From Enoplolaimus lenunculus (taxonomy: Eukaryota > Nematoda > Enoplea > Enoplida > Thoracostomopsidae): 64,000 nucleotides of DNA. How positions within the stretch are numbered: position 1 is the first letter of the stretch; the number at the start of each line of letters is the position of its first letter. The notes below the pieces were generated by a model, which did no database searches, was not told the origin of the DNA, and saw only the letters and a list, made by a program, of their open reading frames with translations. This document shows, piece after piece, positions 9,601 through 22,110 of the stretch. Where the stretch lies: the NCBI GenBank assembly GCA_030248215.1, contig JASANG010000058.1:100229-164228 (forward strand), read 5' to 3'. Both the position numbers and the translations under genes were made by a program.

Positions 9601-12600
9601 GTACTACATTTGTTTTAGGATTTCGGCATTCGAAATGGTGTGTTTACACCATGAAATGCAATAAAATAGCGTTAAAAAGATTTTTTCGGTAACAAGTATT
9701 TTTAGGTTTCCGGTTCCGGTATTTTTTCACTCTCCAGTTCGACTATTTTGTAATTTCGGTTGCACCCTGAATACAGGTTATAAATGATAACAGATTACGG
9801 CTCTGATTCCATTATGCCTGCAATCGGAATTTGAACCTTAATTGGATTTAAATCATATTTGAAATTCCGATTGCAACCTGAGACTATGTATGCTGTATAC
9901 ATACGTTATACATGACGAAGATATATGCACAAATATTACTAAGAAAATCTTGTCATCTAGTTAAATTGCAGCATGCAAGTTTAGCGAGTAACATTTTGGT
10001 AAGTGTTAAACTTTAGTTTCTGTATGTTTTCTTTTTTATTGTAGATTGTTGTGATGAACAATGTAATACACCGGAACCTATGGATGTCGATAAAGTTGTC
10101 GAAAGTGTTCATGTCGCCAGACAGTGTGTTCAACTTCCTAAGGTAAGTGTAACACGAAAATTAATGGAGTTACTGAAGTTTTATTACGTTATTTTATTAG
10201 AACGTGTATTAGCAAAACAGCTAGCAAAAACATGCGTTTATGCTTCTATTGGTTGATTTTCCAGTGAGCAGGTACATTTTTGTTTCAGGAAGACCGTGCG
10301 TTAGGAGAAAACGAAACAATTCATGGCGCTGCCGTGGTACGTACGTGCATTTGTGTTTAGCGCTAATGTATCAGTCTTAACGGTTCTTTAATAAGCTGTA
10401 TTTTGTATCGGCGTCGGTTCCGAATCGGCAAAACGATACCAATAGGCACATCATTAAAATATAAGAATTTGAGCGTATGTTGAAGTTTTTCGATGTAGAA
10501 CACAATATAACAATGATTGCGATGTAAATAAGAACGCTATGTAAGATTTTAGTTCTGTTATGTCAGCCTGCTTTGCGCCAAGAATTCTGGTGCTTAAGAA
10601 ATGTGGCGGCCTGCCTCGTGCCAAGAGTTATTGTGCTTAGGAATATTTTTGCTTTTCAAAACATACATACATACATAAGTTGAAACACTGTCGTTCAACT
10701 GTGACAAAAATATTATTCTGCCAATGGCATCAAACAATGATGGGTCTCCACAATTTGAGCTCATTATTTTTGTGGTTTGTTATAGGCATGGATTATACTG
10801 GACACAAATGTGTTTCTTGCTTACTTACCATTCATTCAGAACATGGAAAATGTTATTTTAAAAAGTAAATTTATAGCAAGCTGGTGTTTATCTGAGTTTG
10901 ATATACGTCATTATGCCTGTTCCTTTGATACAACACTTACCTCTAAATTTATTTTGCTATTCGTACGACCAATTTTGTAAACTTTTCTGTTATCAGTTTT
11001 GAAAATTGTGATTTCTTCGCTGATAACCGCTTATTAATTATTGTGTACTATTTTGTTGATTTCTTTTTAGAACTATATTGTTATCCTACATACTTAGATT
11101 ACATCAAAATTGTGATCAGTCTTTAAGTCAATAGAAAATATTTGACATGACGTTTGTTTCTAATGATTATTATCGCTTTTTGTCGCCTCAGAATATATTG
11201 CAAAAGAATATATAAAAAGCTTAGCATCGGCACAAAATGTATATTTTGCTTTTACTGCGGAGTATTTATTCAAAATGGAACCCGAGTTCATCCTGCGTCC
11301 AGGCGATTTTTAGTCCGGTTCCAAGGTCTATGCGTCCGTGCAATTTGTATTATCCTTAGCGCAAAGTGACAACAAACGTTCGGATTCGGCAAATTAGAAA
11401 TGGATTCGGTTCCTCCCTGCCTTAGCGTTTATATATGCAATGGTCCTTCAATTTGGACGCAAAGGTGCACACCAGAAATTTTAAGTAGAGCTGTAGCAAG
11501 TTCGATTGGTTATCCGGTACGTTTAATAATAAATTCCTTCATTCCGGTTTAGCAAAAATTTCATGTTAGCCTGCTCAGTCCACAGTGCGTTCCATTGAGT
11601 AGTTTTGTGTTCCGTTGAGAACATTGTGAGACCAGACTTACTCGTGGACTGGACTCAAAAACATTGTTTTACTGCAAGCATCCGGTAGTGCCTCATTGGC
11701 CATCAGCTTGCTTCCGTACTGTGCAAAATCTTAAAAAAATTAGATTGTTGATGGAACTCATCACCTTTAAACGTAACAATTGTTTCAGATAACATGTACG
11801 TCGTTGCGGTTGTTCCCTGGATAGTTTTGCAAGAACTCGATCAACTCAAGTTGCTTTCACAGGTAAATATGGAGCACGTGATAAAATGATAGAGTCACTA
11901 TCTTACAATGTTTAACTTCAAAAAAAAATTTTTGTAAAAAAATACAATTTTTATATCAGAATTTGGTGTGATAAAATGGTAAGGAGTCTCTACCTTGCAA
12001 TTCCCCCCCGCCCACAATTTTTTGGTGATAAAATGATAAGGTTCATTCCTGCTTTGCAATTTTTGCGCTTCGTATTATGTGTCAGCCTGCCCCCCTTGGC
12101 ACAAATTTTTGAATCCGCCTCTGACCACAAACAAAATTTGCTTTAAATTATTGCAACCTGAATTGTTTAATTATATTTGTAATGTTTTAGCCTTCAATTG
12201 TGAAAAAAACAAAACGTGCGATCAACTATATACATGCCAGTGTTCGCAATCAGGCCCCGTATATTGTTTGCCAGAGCAGTTTTCAGGTGAAGATTCCACA
12301 TTTTTAGAAAAGTTTTTCCATTGTATTTCAAAACCATGGGTTTAACCGATGAAATTTTAAAGGCGGTAGTAATTTAACATGGAGTTTTATGCGCGGCAAA
12401 AGCGCATGAAATGTGCGTTGATGAAATATTTTTAGAGTGATAACTTACAAGTTTGAAATATTAATTTTAGGGATGTGTCGATACCATAATTTTTGCTGAA
12501 GCCGATTATTGTTTCGAAAATATGCCGATGCCGATCCCAATTTTAGTACACGATGTTTAAAAACTGATAGGATAGAACATTATGTCATTATAAATGCGCA

Positions 12601-15600
12601 GACTTAAACTTTGACAGTCGTAAAAGATTATTTTTTATGAGAACGGTTTACATATTTCAATTAATTTTTTCAAACACAAACGCGAATGATATAGCAGTTT
12701 TTCTGATCAGATGCACCGATATACGCCAGCTAGCAAAATTGTTAGCATTCCAACTCACTATTATGCTACAAAAAGTATCGGCAAAGAATCGGCAATTTTT
12801 TGCAGTGCCGATGCCGATATATACAAAAAGTGCCGATGATTTATTACCAATGCCGATCAATCGGTACATTCCTAATTAATTTTATGCACAATGTACTAAA
12901 ATTGCTACGCTTTCATCTCCAAAGCGACGATGTTGGTGGATGTTTTTAACACATCTTGAATATGCTATAGACTTAATATTTTCAGGATCAAACAGTTTAT
13001 CACGGAGTTGATATTCAGTGCAATGATGATCGCATTCTGAAATGTGCGTTGCAATTTAAAGGTGACTCGTGGTAATTGACACTGCTAATTAGCTACATTA
13101 CGTTAGTTTTCTTGTCGAACAATGGAAAATCCGGTTGAATTTATGAATAATTTTACTTTCGGCATGAACCCTGCGATTCGGTAAACGTCCGTAGTTCGGT
13201 ATTTAAAAAACATACTGCGCTTTGAGCGTTATAAAGTTATAAGGCAACATCTGTGTAAGGTAAACATTTCATGGATAAATCACGGCTGTATTTGTTTTTC
13301 CAGCCCGATATCCAGATTGTGATGTTGTATTGTGCACCGAAGATAAAAATTTGGCTACCAAAGCTTTAGTTATTGGCGTTGAGGCTGCATCCTCAAAAGT
13401 ACGTGAATTGTTGAGTTTACTAATGTTGCTAGCCGGAAAATATATAGATGCTACGATTAAGATTTCACAAAGTACTAGAACGGTAGAGTACAGGCAGCAT
13501 GTAACATTTTATTTAGTTTTTAAAGTTAGCAGTTCGTTATGAAATATGTTAAGCAATTAGAATGGTTAAGTTTTTATGTTTTCAATCTAATTTGGCGAAC
13601 AAAACCGTGTATGTCTATTGAGATAAGGACATACATGGGTTTTGTAGCTGGCTTATTATGGTACTTATAATTTGGACGGACATACACTGATTTGGTGCTG
13701 AGTTTGATTCACAAAACGAACAAATTCAACATTTTATAGGAAGCCAAGAAATAAAATAATGACGGAAAAATACACTGTCAGTTCCAGGATTTTTCGGTGG
13801 TGAAAGAAAACTGTTGATGTTATTTCTTTTTAATGTTATATACGCCGCATTTCTGCTTATTTTCGCTGCACGAAGACGTAGCCGGTAAAATTATGTGCAA
13901 CAAGGGTCATCCCTTTGAGACGGTGACTATAAGCCGAAAATTTGATATTTTGGTTGGTTTTGCATGCTAAGTTATAGTGTACAAAAATTTTACTTTTCCC
14001 CGGGTCTTAAAACAGACCTTTGGTGCGGTCTACAGTGGGCGAGGCTACGAGTGCTTCGACCGACGGCTGAAACTGCAGTCGAACTCTCTGACCAGTAACC
14101 GCACACTCTCCACATGTCTTATTGACTTTAAAAATCAGTATGCAAACAATTGACGGTTATATTTCCAATCACATTCGAACTTTTATCATTCAATGCTTAA
14201 TTTTAAAACAAAACGCCACTCACTTTATGTCGGCCGTTACGTTTCCGCCCAAATAAGAAATATTCCTCTGATGACAAAAGTAATTATCAGTCTCCGGTGA
14301 TATGGAAAAGTGGCAATGGCTGGGTTTCTAAATCTTTCTTAAGTATTTGCTTAAGTTATTCGTAAGTAATTATTTAAGTAGCCAACTTAATTAAATACTT
14401 ACCTTTTTGAATGTTATAACGAGGAAGCCTTAATTTTGCTTTATATTAAGAGGCACGATCAGTGTGCAATCTCAGTTACATCAAGATTAAAACATCTTGT
14501 CAGCTTGTTGTATGTTGCGAGTGAGTTGCATTAACATTGCGTTTTCCTCGAGTTTGAACGTTGCCTCAAGTGTTGACGGATCAGTTATACTACACTATGC
14601 GCACCCAATGCGCTATCGTGTCGAGTAACGTTCGCGATGATGCCTTGCTATATGTAATAGTTCCATGATAGTTGGTCAAGATGCTTATGATTATACCGCA
14701 AAATATGTTCGTCATTAATGTTAGGTTGTCGAGAGCAGTCTAAAGGCACGAATAACAAATGACAAATTGCGGAAGTACTACCCCTGCATTCTGTTAATTT
14801 ACGGTTTATAGAAGGTTTGTCGGATACTACAGTCGTTTCCTTTTCAGTAAATTTTTTCGTACATTACAATGGTAACCAGGCTGTGCCGTTGTTGTAGGTC
14901 TTGTGGCTTCCATTCACGGTGTATGAAAATTTCGCGACCATTGGTGCTCGTTCACGCCATAGTGATGAATGCTTGAATGCTAAAGAGGAACAAGGTCTCA
15001 GGTTGTTATAACAGTACTCTTTCCCCGTTTGCAAATATTCAGCCTGCTTAGTTATGCAATAGCTCTTCTGTTTTGTTTGGACGTTTTGAGGGAACTTTGT
15101 AGCTGCCGTCCATGCCAAAGTCAGTTTTGGTATATTTGGTGTGGATAATTTTCATGGCCGGTCGGTTTTGAGGCTTGTTAAAGGAGTGTTGTATCTGAGG
15201 GTAAATAAGGGTCTCTGTGAAACACTAAAAGGAATAGTATAGTATCTCGTTGGCGGCAACGGCAAGTGTTGATCTCAGTCTGCCTGAACCTATTTGTGTG
15301 CATATATGTTATGTTAGCTAAGGTACGGTTGAATTTTTCGACAAGACCGCCACATTTTGGATTACAATAGTGTTGTGTTCACTTTACCTGTGTCGAAAGT
15401 TTTACATATTTCCGCAATAAGCTCACCTAGAAAGTTAGTTCTTAGATCAGCGAGTAAAGAGCGTGGTGATCCAAGTGTACACATCAAGTTCTCCAGTCAG
15501 CGGTGTAATGTCTCTAGCAGCATAGGCTCCCACTTACTGAGCTATATATTCGCTCCGTATGTTGAAGTTCGCAGTGGGTCAAAGCAGTCATTTCCAATGC

Positions 15601-18600
15601 GGTCGAATGGTTTGTTAACAGAAATAGATTCTAATAGAACGCGATTTGACGTCACTGAACCTTCTTTCTCCTTTGGCCAAAATAGTATGCCATTATTTTT
15701 GAGTCTTGTTAACTCCTATGTGTCTCCGTAAATATCGTAAAGTCTTATATCGGATTTTATACTGAATGACTAATTATAGGTCTCTTTCTTTGTAGCATGC
15801 ATTATAAGATTACACCATTCCTTAAAAAGTAATAGTCCGTGTGATTGGTATCAGGCAACGTTGAGGTTTGAAATTATCTGAAACTGATTTACCTTTGTTG
15901 CTTTCCGCGCTTAGTTTCTCTTTAGAAATCATATGCCCCAAAGATTTATATACGTAATTAAGTTTTGCAAAAATCACGTTTAGTTTGCTGCTGTCTCAAG
16001 CTACACCTATTACGGCTCCACGAAAATTTTGGAATGGGAATCCAGGTGCTCCTCAAAAGTTTTCGAAATGTACCCTTCCCCTGCAAACAGACAACTACCT
16101 ATTATGTAGGAATTTTTAGCGGATATGATTTAACCATCTAAATTAGCAAGGAAACTTAAACCGATATGATTATACCATTTGACAAATTTTCTGACGTAAC
16201 GTGATCCACTGTTTAAATGAGCTGTTACAATGTAATGTAGATTTGTGGCGCGTATTCTATTGATATTTTAGTCAGTACAAGATATTATTGACGGCAATCG
16301 TGCGAACACCAAATTTTGCAGTCAAGTTCCTACTCATGCTCGTAATTTCATTGATAACTCATTTGTTGTTTGCCAAACTGGTAAATTTATTATTGGTCTA
16401 AGATCCTGTGATATATGTATGCTTAGCATCAGTCAGTTCCCAGTATTGATTTGCACTATATTAGGAATCTGGTTCGAAAATATTTTTACGCATATTCTGT
16501 GTATAGTTAAAAACAAGAAATTTTAATTCAGTAACGAAAAATGACTTAACCGTTCTAACTTATCTTGACCCTATTTTTGCCATACTTCGTATCAGTAATT
16601 TCTTAACAACCTGCAAATTATAATATGCGCACTTTATTCAGTTCTGAGTATACAATTTCTTAAGGAAACGCCAAAATATCAATGACAAACTCGAGCAGAG
16701 AGCCTGGAAGTGAATGTTCGGTGGTGAGTGCTTTGAAATTCGGAATGCCAGCGGTAAAATATTGCTTATATGATTCTGTGTTATTATATACCTTCAGTTT
16801 TCTTAATTTGCCAGTATTTGTTGTAATCTGCAATTCAGAAAAATTTGCCCACAATTTTGTTAGTAAGTATGTATGTAACAACGTCACTATGCATAACTAA
16901 GCGTTTTATATTTTCAGATGTCAGATAGCATTTATGCAATATACGGTTATATCGCACAGTTGGAAATCGTTGTACGTAGAGAATTTGTTGAAGCGTATGG
17001 CGATAATCTATGGGAGCGCGTCATTAAAATTCCACTACCGTGGAAAGAATTAGACATTATTCAAGTCATTTTGCTGTAAGTAAGCATGCGTTTAGGCTAC
17101 GTGGCATTTAGCTGTTTAATTTTATGTATCATTACATTGCTGAGCGAACTGCGAACGTTTCTACGTGGTATCTAACGGAGCGGGAGCCGGATATTGAATT
17201 CAAACCTAATATATACTAGATTGCATTCAAATATCAGAACGTAGCTTACAATTCTTCATTCCGTGGCTTAAGGTACAAAAAATTAAGAAAGCAGCATTAC
17301 AAATAATATTGTGAAAATTTTATTATCTTCTGTGGTGACCAAAAGTTTACCGAGACCGAGACATAAATGGCCGGTCTCAGCCACTCCCTGTCTGGGATTA
17401 AGAATATTTTCGCTTAGGCTTAATCTTAGTTATAGACCCATTTTTACGTGAAGCTTAGGCTTAGCCTTAATTTGCTGAGACATACTCTATTACGCCCCTA
17501 GAATAATAGTCGACATCTATATCTGGTTCTCTAACGTTATTGTAACCCACTAAAGATTGAGAACGTACACGGCCACATGCAAACATTTTACATTGCATGT
17601 GTGACAGAAAAAATATGTAAAAGTAAGTCAATCAGTTTGATGGAACATAGCATAAATGCGAATGATGGTATAACTTTTTTGAAGTTTTTTAACAGTGATA
17701 TCCGGTAAGTTAAAATACTAGCGCCGGAGTCGGATATCGATTTTTGCCAAAGCCGGCGCCAGATATCGGGTTGCACCCTTTTTTGGGCGCGTACAGTTCA
17801 TTTTTGTAACATTAACGCTTTGAGTATATTGGTTTTGTGGCATTCTAGAGATAGTGTTTTTCTTGCATTTTACGCTTCAGGCATTGGATTGCTGTGTTTC
17901 GCTATCTCTGGACGAGCCACCACAGAAGCACTTTTGATAAACTACTGCTAAATCTGAAGCAATATTCTACACCGGAATTGGCTGTGAATGGTTCGTTTAG
18001 TTTTAGTTGTACTTACATAATTTTGTATATCTAGACTGCTGTATAACAACCGTTTCAAACATGAATAGCAGAATTTTAAGCTCAGAGATTAGTGTTGAAG
18101 CGATATTGTAAAATACCTATATATTGATAACTATCCTAGGATACCCATACAATACCGAACCCGATAATTATTGATTATATAATCACAAACACAAAGGTTG
18201 TGAACAAATAGATATCGACATCTATTTGGAGTTTCAACCCGCAGCGTAATCCTTGATTGCATCGAGGCATTGAGATGCATGGCAATGCTTAAAACAACTG
18301 AGCCACTTAATTCGGAGATTTGGCGATGATTTTTAAGCTGTGTTATTATCACAAAAGTTTTGATTTTGAAACATTAAATTGTGTAGAGAACTTAGTTTCT
18401 AATGTCACACTTGCATAATATGACAAGCTGTTTACCTAATATGTATCCGGTGCTTAGTTTTCCATTTAGTGGGGCTCCACTTCGTATAAAATTATGTATG
18501 CCGTACTTCAGTTCTATTCTCAGCAAAGGTTGTGAATTTGTTGTCCTACATCACTGTGAAAAACGGATTGGTATAGTTGCATCTTGCGAAAATAGCCAAT

Positions 18601-19027
18601 GCAAATAAAAAATGGGACTGGTTATAAAGTGTTACAACATTGCTTGCGATAAGTTTAGTATTTCTGTTATAGGATCAATGGCACAACACACTGTTATTTC
18701 AATGTTGAACGGTTTGTTGGATATTTATGGGCCGCTTTTGCATCGTACTGCCTATCAGGATATGTTTTCAGAGTCTAGTCGTCAGTGCCAGGTATGCCAA
18801 AATTATGTACGAAAATTGATTGTGAATACGTATTCCCGAGTTTATCATCTGAATAAATGCATGACATTTTAAATTATATGTCTTAGGCATTTTCTGGGCT
18901 TTGTAGAAGTTTGAAAAAATTGTTTTGTATGGCGCAAAAAGGACGAAACAATACGAAATATGCACATAAGCGAATAAAAATATTATATCATAATGCGTTG
19001 GTACAACCGGAGGTCTACTTGGTTTAA
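6686..19027 (+). CDS. SWT1: SWT1-like PIN-domain endoribonuclease with N-terminal WW domain
   Basis: SWT1 is a nuclear PIN endonuclease tied to mRNP quality control. Exons: 6686-6823, 8298-9078, 10045-10142, 10289-10336, 10786-10864, 11789-11862, 12191-12286, 12986-13061, 13304-13398, 16272-16380, 16665-16723, 16918-17075, 17881-17990, 18673-18791 and probably 18887-19027; all junction phases agree. Residues 11-40 form a WW domain (DSDWMVCVSKKYGKVYYFN to YWDPP). A basic, disordered stretch follows. The PIN domain at about 356-485 keeps the acidic residues: ILDTNVF (D361), WIVLQELDQLK (E397), CNDDRIL (D452/D453) and VVLCTEDKNL (D477). The C-terminal part (FVEAYGDNLWERV, HWIAVFRYL) matches animal SWT1. 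About 726 residues result, against some 900 in human. The least certain parts are the WW exon's membership and the last exon; reading through 18791 would instead stop at 18872. Confidence 0.88.
6899..7222. mobile_element. hAT-like MITE, family M (GATTCCG words), with 8-bp target duplication
   Basis: The ends CTGGGTGCA and TTGCACCCTG are inverted copies. The flanks TATCTCAG (6891-6898) and CATCTCAG (7223-7230) match at 7 of 8 bases. The interior next to both ends repeats TTCCGATTCCGG and its complement. The element sits in SWT1 intron 1, 75 bases after the WW exon. Confidence 0.85.
7715..7862. repeat. Family D fragment (GAGACCGAGAC words)
   Basis: Runs of GAGACC and GGTCTCGGTCTC occur around an internal GCGATGGGCGG. 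Related ends are found at 17391, 28569 and 38210-38594. The overlapping open frames on both strands at 7342-7864 cover this repeat and have no recognisable similarity. It is in SWT1 intron 1. Confidence 0.55.
8101..8230. mobile_element. 130-bp MITE with TAA target duplication (PIF/Harbinger-like)
   Basis: The element starts TGGTTGCGCTATACT and ends with the exact reverse complement AGTATAGCGCAACCA, a 15-bp perfect inverted repeat. It is flanked by TAA on both sides (8098-8100 and 8231-8233), the 3-bp duplication typical of PIF/Harbinger insertions. The interior is unusually GC- and CpG-rich for this window. It lies 67 bases before SWT1 exon 2. Confidence 0.8.
9530..9769. mobile_element. hAT-like MITE, family A (TTCCGG words), perfect 8-bp target duplication
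   Basis: Ends CAGAGTGCAACGGGAATTCC and TTTCGGTTGCACCCTG are inverted copies. AATACAGG is repeated exactly on both sides (9522-9529 and 9770-9777), which is the 8-bp duplication of hAT elements. The 240-bp body has no coding potential. It is in SWT1 intron 2. Confidence 0.92.
12468..12874. mobile_element. hAT-like MITE, family C, perfect 8-bp target duplication
   Basis: The element begins TAGGGATGTGTCGATACC and ends AATCGGTACATTCCTA. ATTAATTT is present exactly on both flanks (12460-12467 and 12875-12882). The 407-bp body contains GCCGAT words near both ends. It lies in the SWT1 intron between 12286 and 12986. Confidence 0.92.
14850..16080 (-). mobile_element. Ty3/Gypsy-like LTR retrotransposon fossil (pol fragment)
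   Basis: Antisense within the SWT1 intron 13399-16271 lies a decayed pol region. A reverse-transcriptase-like part is at about 15830-16080 and an integrase-like part at about 15250-15640, in the order expected for Ty3/Gypsy. It is broken many times over and clearly old; no LTR pair could be recognised. Sequence down to about 14850 may belong to it. Confidence 0.6.
17320..17391. repeat. Family D right-end fragment
   Basis: GTGACCAAAAGTTTACCGAG is followed by GAGAC and GGTCTC words and an ACTCCCTG end, matching the left part of 38210-38594 in reverse. It is in the SWT1 intron before exon 13. Confidence 0.5.
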
Positions 19028-19470
19028 CGTGATTTGATTTAGATATGCGCCGGAACCAACACATTATTTGCCGGGGCCAGTTTTTATATACAATCCTTAA
19101 TGGACTCACATTAAAAACAATCGTAATATGCTCGGTTCTCGTTTTGAAAATATGAAAATCACAAGAAACATCAAATTGCAATACGTTGTGGAATTTAAGA
19201 AAACATAGCAGTTACAATTTCATAACACATACAATAGGGTGTCATGCGGAACTTAATTTAATCGGAATCGATATTGAATTCGGAATAGGAACCTTTAACC
19301 GCTTATGTTGATAGTTATCTTCACGTATTCTAACTTGGACCCGGTTGGTAGCGGCCCCGCATCGAGCAATTACCTAATTTTTTCAACCTCCGATACCGGT
19401 TCCAGCTAAGACTGCTGCAAACTTTGGCGATCTTCTGTACCGCGTTTTTCACCTCCGGTACCACCGTATA
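19003..19470. mobile_element. Family A fragments around a family L copy
   Basis: GGTACAACCGGAGGTCTACT at 19000 is a family A left end, and 19378-19470 holds ACCTCCGATACCGG and CACCTCCGGTACC from the same family. Between them, 19236-19365 begins TAGGGTGTCATGCGGAACTT and contains TCGGAATCG words; it matches 29455-29606 in reverse (family L). The arrangement suggests nesting, but borders are too worn for certainty. The probable last SWT1 exon runs into the family A left end. Confidence 0.5.
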
Positions 19471-20389
19471 CTTATGTATTGCTATTTAAGGAGAATCTTC
19501 GTATACTAATTGGATGAGCAGTCTGTTTTGAAGGAATGGTTGAATTGAGCAGAAATTGGACAACTTTTGAAACTGGAAACTAGAGACATGTTCGTGCGAA
19601 TTCTATGTACTTTTAGTTAACGCGTGTAGCAAAATTGTTGCTTAACACTCATAGAATGGCTGCTAAAGTAGTTACGGCCCGCTTTACCAAACAAATGATT
19701 CTCAATAAAATTGCAACAAACAAATTTGTGAAATAATATCTAAAATTTCAATCTTTCAGATGGCAGAAATCGCACGTACATAGTACATTTTTTCGAACAA
19801 TTTAAGAAATTAAAGTCTGGAATATTTGACATGTAATGTTGTGCGTCTCTAATGACAAATAAATGTCTGAAACTTCAGAGAGTGTTTCTTAAATATAAGG
19901 CAATTTATTTAATGTGTGCGCTGCGGTTGTACCCTAAGTAGTATTATATTCCTAAGTCAACCTAAACATTTAAAAAGTGTAAACCTAATGCGGGGTTCTT
20001 GTTACAACTGGGGCTGCTCGGAACACGATTTGTCTCCATTTGAGCTTTCCAGTTTAAAAAATTGAGCTGTCTTCTATCGTGTTGTGACAGCCATTGTTTG
20101 TTATGCTACAACGTCATATGATATTCTACATGTTGTCTGCGAGTGTCATGTGATATATTTTGAAGTGTTCTCATACCTGAGTTAACAAAATTGTCAAAAC
20201 ATAGTAGCTCATTCAGCATTCGAAATCACTTCCTACATACTTCGTTGTTTTCATTTTTATTAGTTGATATTATTCGTATAAATTTCCAATCCGCTATTTA
20301 GGTCACAACAATTATTCTTGTTAACGACAAACAACATGAACAAATGTGTCGGACTGCTTCTGTTATAAAGTGAACCTCGCATAAGGATA

Positions 20390-20600
20390 ATCCGAAGCAA
20401 AAACTAAGTCTAAAATCTGAGCCTACGCTTTTGCCGTCACAGCAGAAAACGGGTCAACGTTATTTTGAGGTGCGTAACTGTAGATTAAGCTTATTCCTAA
20501 GCCTAAGCGTAGCAGAAATGACTGCCTAAGCCTAAGCAAAAAAATCTAATTTACAATCTAAACCTACTCTTTGATAGACCCACCAGAAACCTTGACGCCC
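20390..20600. repeat. Family F fragment (CCTAAGC/GCTTAGG words)
   Basis: CCTAAGCCTAAGC-type words recur several times, matching the interior of the elements near 26450-26600, 40811 and 61996-62161. No clear ends. Confidence 0.5.
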
Positions 20601-20779
20601 CTTAAAGTACCATGGGCCAGAAAACGCGACGGCCCTAAAACTATAATTCCTCTGAATAGTAGACGAGTTTTTCGTGTTATTTAGAGCTTTATAATTAGAA
20701 CATGTTGAACGTTTAAAAATTGTCTATTTCTAATGCAGTAATCTCAAGGTACAATACTGTGTCTCTGTCCCACTTGTGG

Positions 20780-21075
20780 CTTTAGGAGAATTTCTGCTGA
20801 AGGTTCCGACAACTTTGGTAGCGAAAATTTTTCATAGTTTTACAAAAATTATATCGATCGGTACGTTCGGCTTTATAACTTTCGGTACAATTTTGGGGAA
20901 TAAATTTCTGATTTTTAAAAAATAGCCTAAAGCAAAAGGTTTTGAAGACAATGTGCAGATATTTTGCTAAAATTAACAAATTAAAGAGTATATTAATTGC
21001 TTAATTTCCATTTACCTTCGGTTCCAACAAAGTTTGACCTCCCGTTCCGGCAAGTTTCACCTCCATTTGCACCTT
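20780..21075 (+). repeat. Diverged family A copy, left end missing
   Basis: GCTGAAGGTTCCGACAACTT at 20799 and the following bases match 25318-25500, and the right end reads CATTTGCACCTTG. The copy is a worn relative of 25245-25604. Confidence 0.55.
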
Positions 21076-22110
21076 GTTAATAATTTAATTTATTACATTT
21101 CTGTTTAAGTAAAATTTAACTGTGTTGTACAATTCTTTGTCCCAGCAAGAGTAAAACAAAATTTTTTATAGAAAAGTTTAGCTCAAACTGGCGTTTGGAT
21201 CCTCACTACTTCTGTCACACATTTTCAGGAATTTCCGAAATTTCGCTGAAGATTAGCGTAAAACCAAACACCAGGTCACGTTCTGCTAAGCCAAAAAAAA
21301 TTAAAGCAACGCATAGTATCAGAATTATATAAAATAGGTTTATGTGCAAAATATTTGTATAACGGGTATCGTTTCCACTCTAAGGTTCGCTAAACCTTTC
21401 TTCACAAACAATGCCAGGACTGGTTATTAAACTAGGTACGTCATGTTTGTGTTGGCGTTATTTCACATGAACATACTTCCACATTGGATAAAGGCGCTAA
21501 ATCTACGCTAATCAATGAAAGGAATATAAAATCTTGAAATTGTAAATTTCGATATTTTCCCCCATATTCAGAAAAGGAAAATGAGAAGATTTTAGAAATT
21601 CGAATTTCGGAAGGTCAACTGAAGGTCAATCAATAAAGGAACTATGCCAACAACATGTACCAGCTCGAGTATGCATTTACATACAAAATCGTTCAAAACA
21701 AATCGCTGTAAAATATGCATACTTTTGACACCTACACTGTTGCCTTTATTAAGGTCAACAGAGGTCAAACCTACCGCACACATTTCAGGTTTTGCTGAAA
21801 ATCCCATTTCCCACTGCCGTCATATTCATTTATTGTCAAGGAGGAAATTGGAACTCAATTTTGGTCGTCAATTTTCCTCTGTCCTGATCGGCGCTTTTCA
21901 GTTTCCCTTTTGATTGAAATCTAATTAGTCGATTTTCATATACGGTTTTTAAAATAACTGAATTTACCACACGGGCAATTTTGAGTTTCCCAAATTCCAA
22001 CTACTATGATTTTTTAAAACCGTAGTTGGAAATTGGCGTTGCAAATTTCCATACAGCGGACACAAGATAAAGTGAATGATGCATTAGTATCTAAGTGCAC
22101 GTTGTTATAA
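21076..22110. other. Intergenic stretch with paired AGGTCA half-sites
   Basis: No gene is recognised. AGGTCA occurs as a direct repeat with spacing 5 at 21612-21628 and with spacing 4 at 21752-21767. A reverse-complementary AACCGTAGTTGG-like block lies near 22020. The rest shows nothing I can name. Confidence 0.4.

Noticed and set aside
11407-11520. Possible extra SWT1 exon ending at GTACGT
   Set aside because: Flanking exons join directly in phase 1 and the PIN domain has no room for an insert at this point.
14000-14850. Further parts of the Ty3/Gypsy fossil
   Set aside because: No pol-like similarity or LTR could be recognised here, so I did not extend the element.
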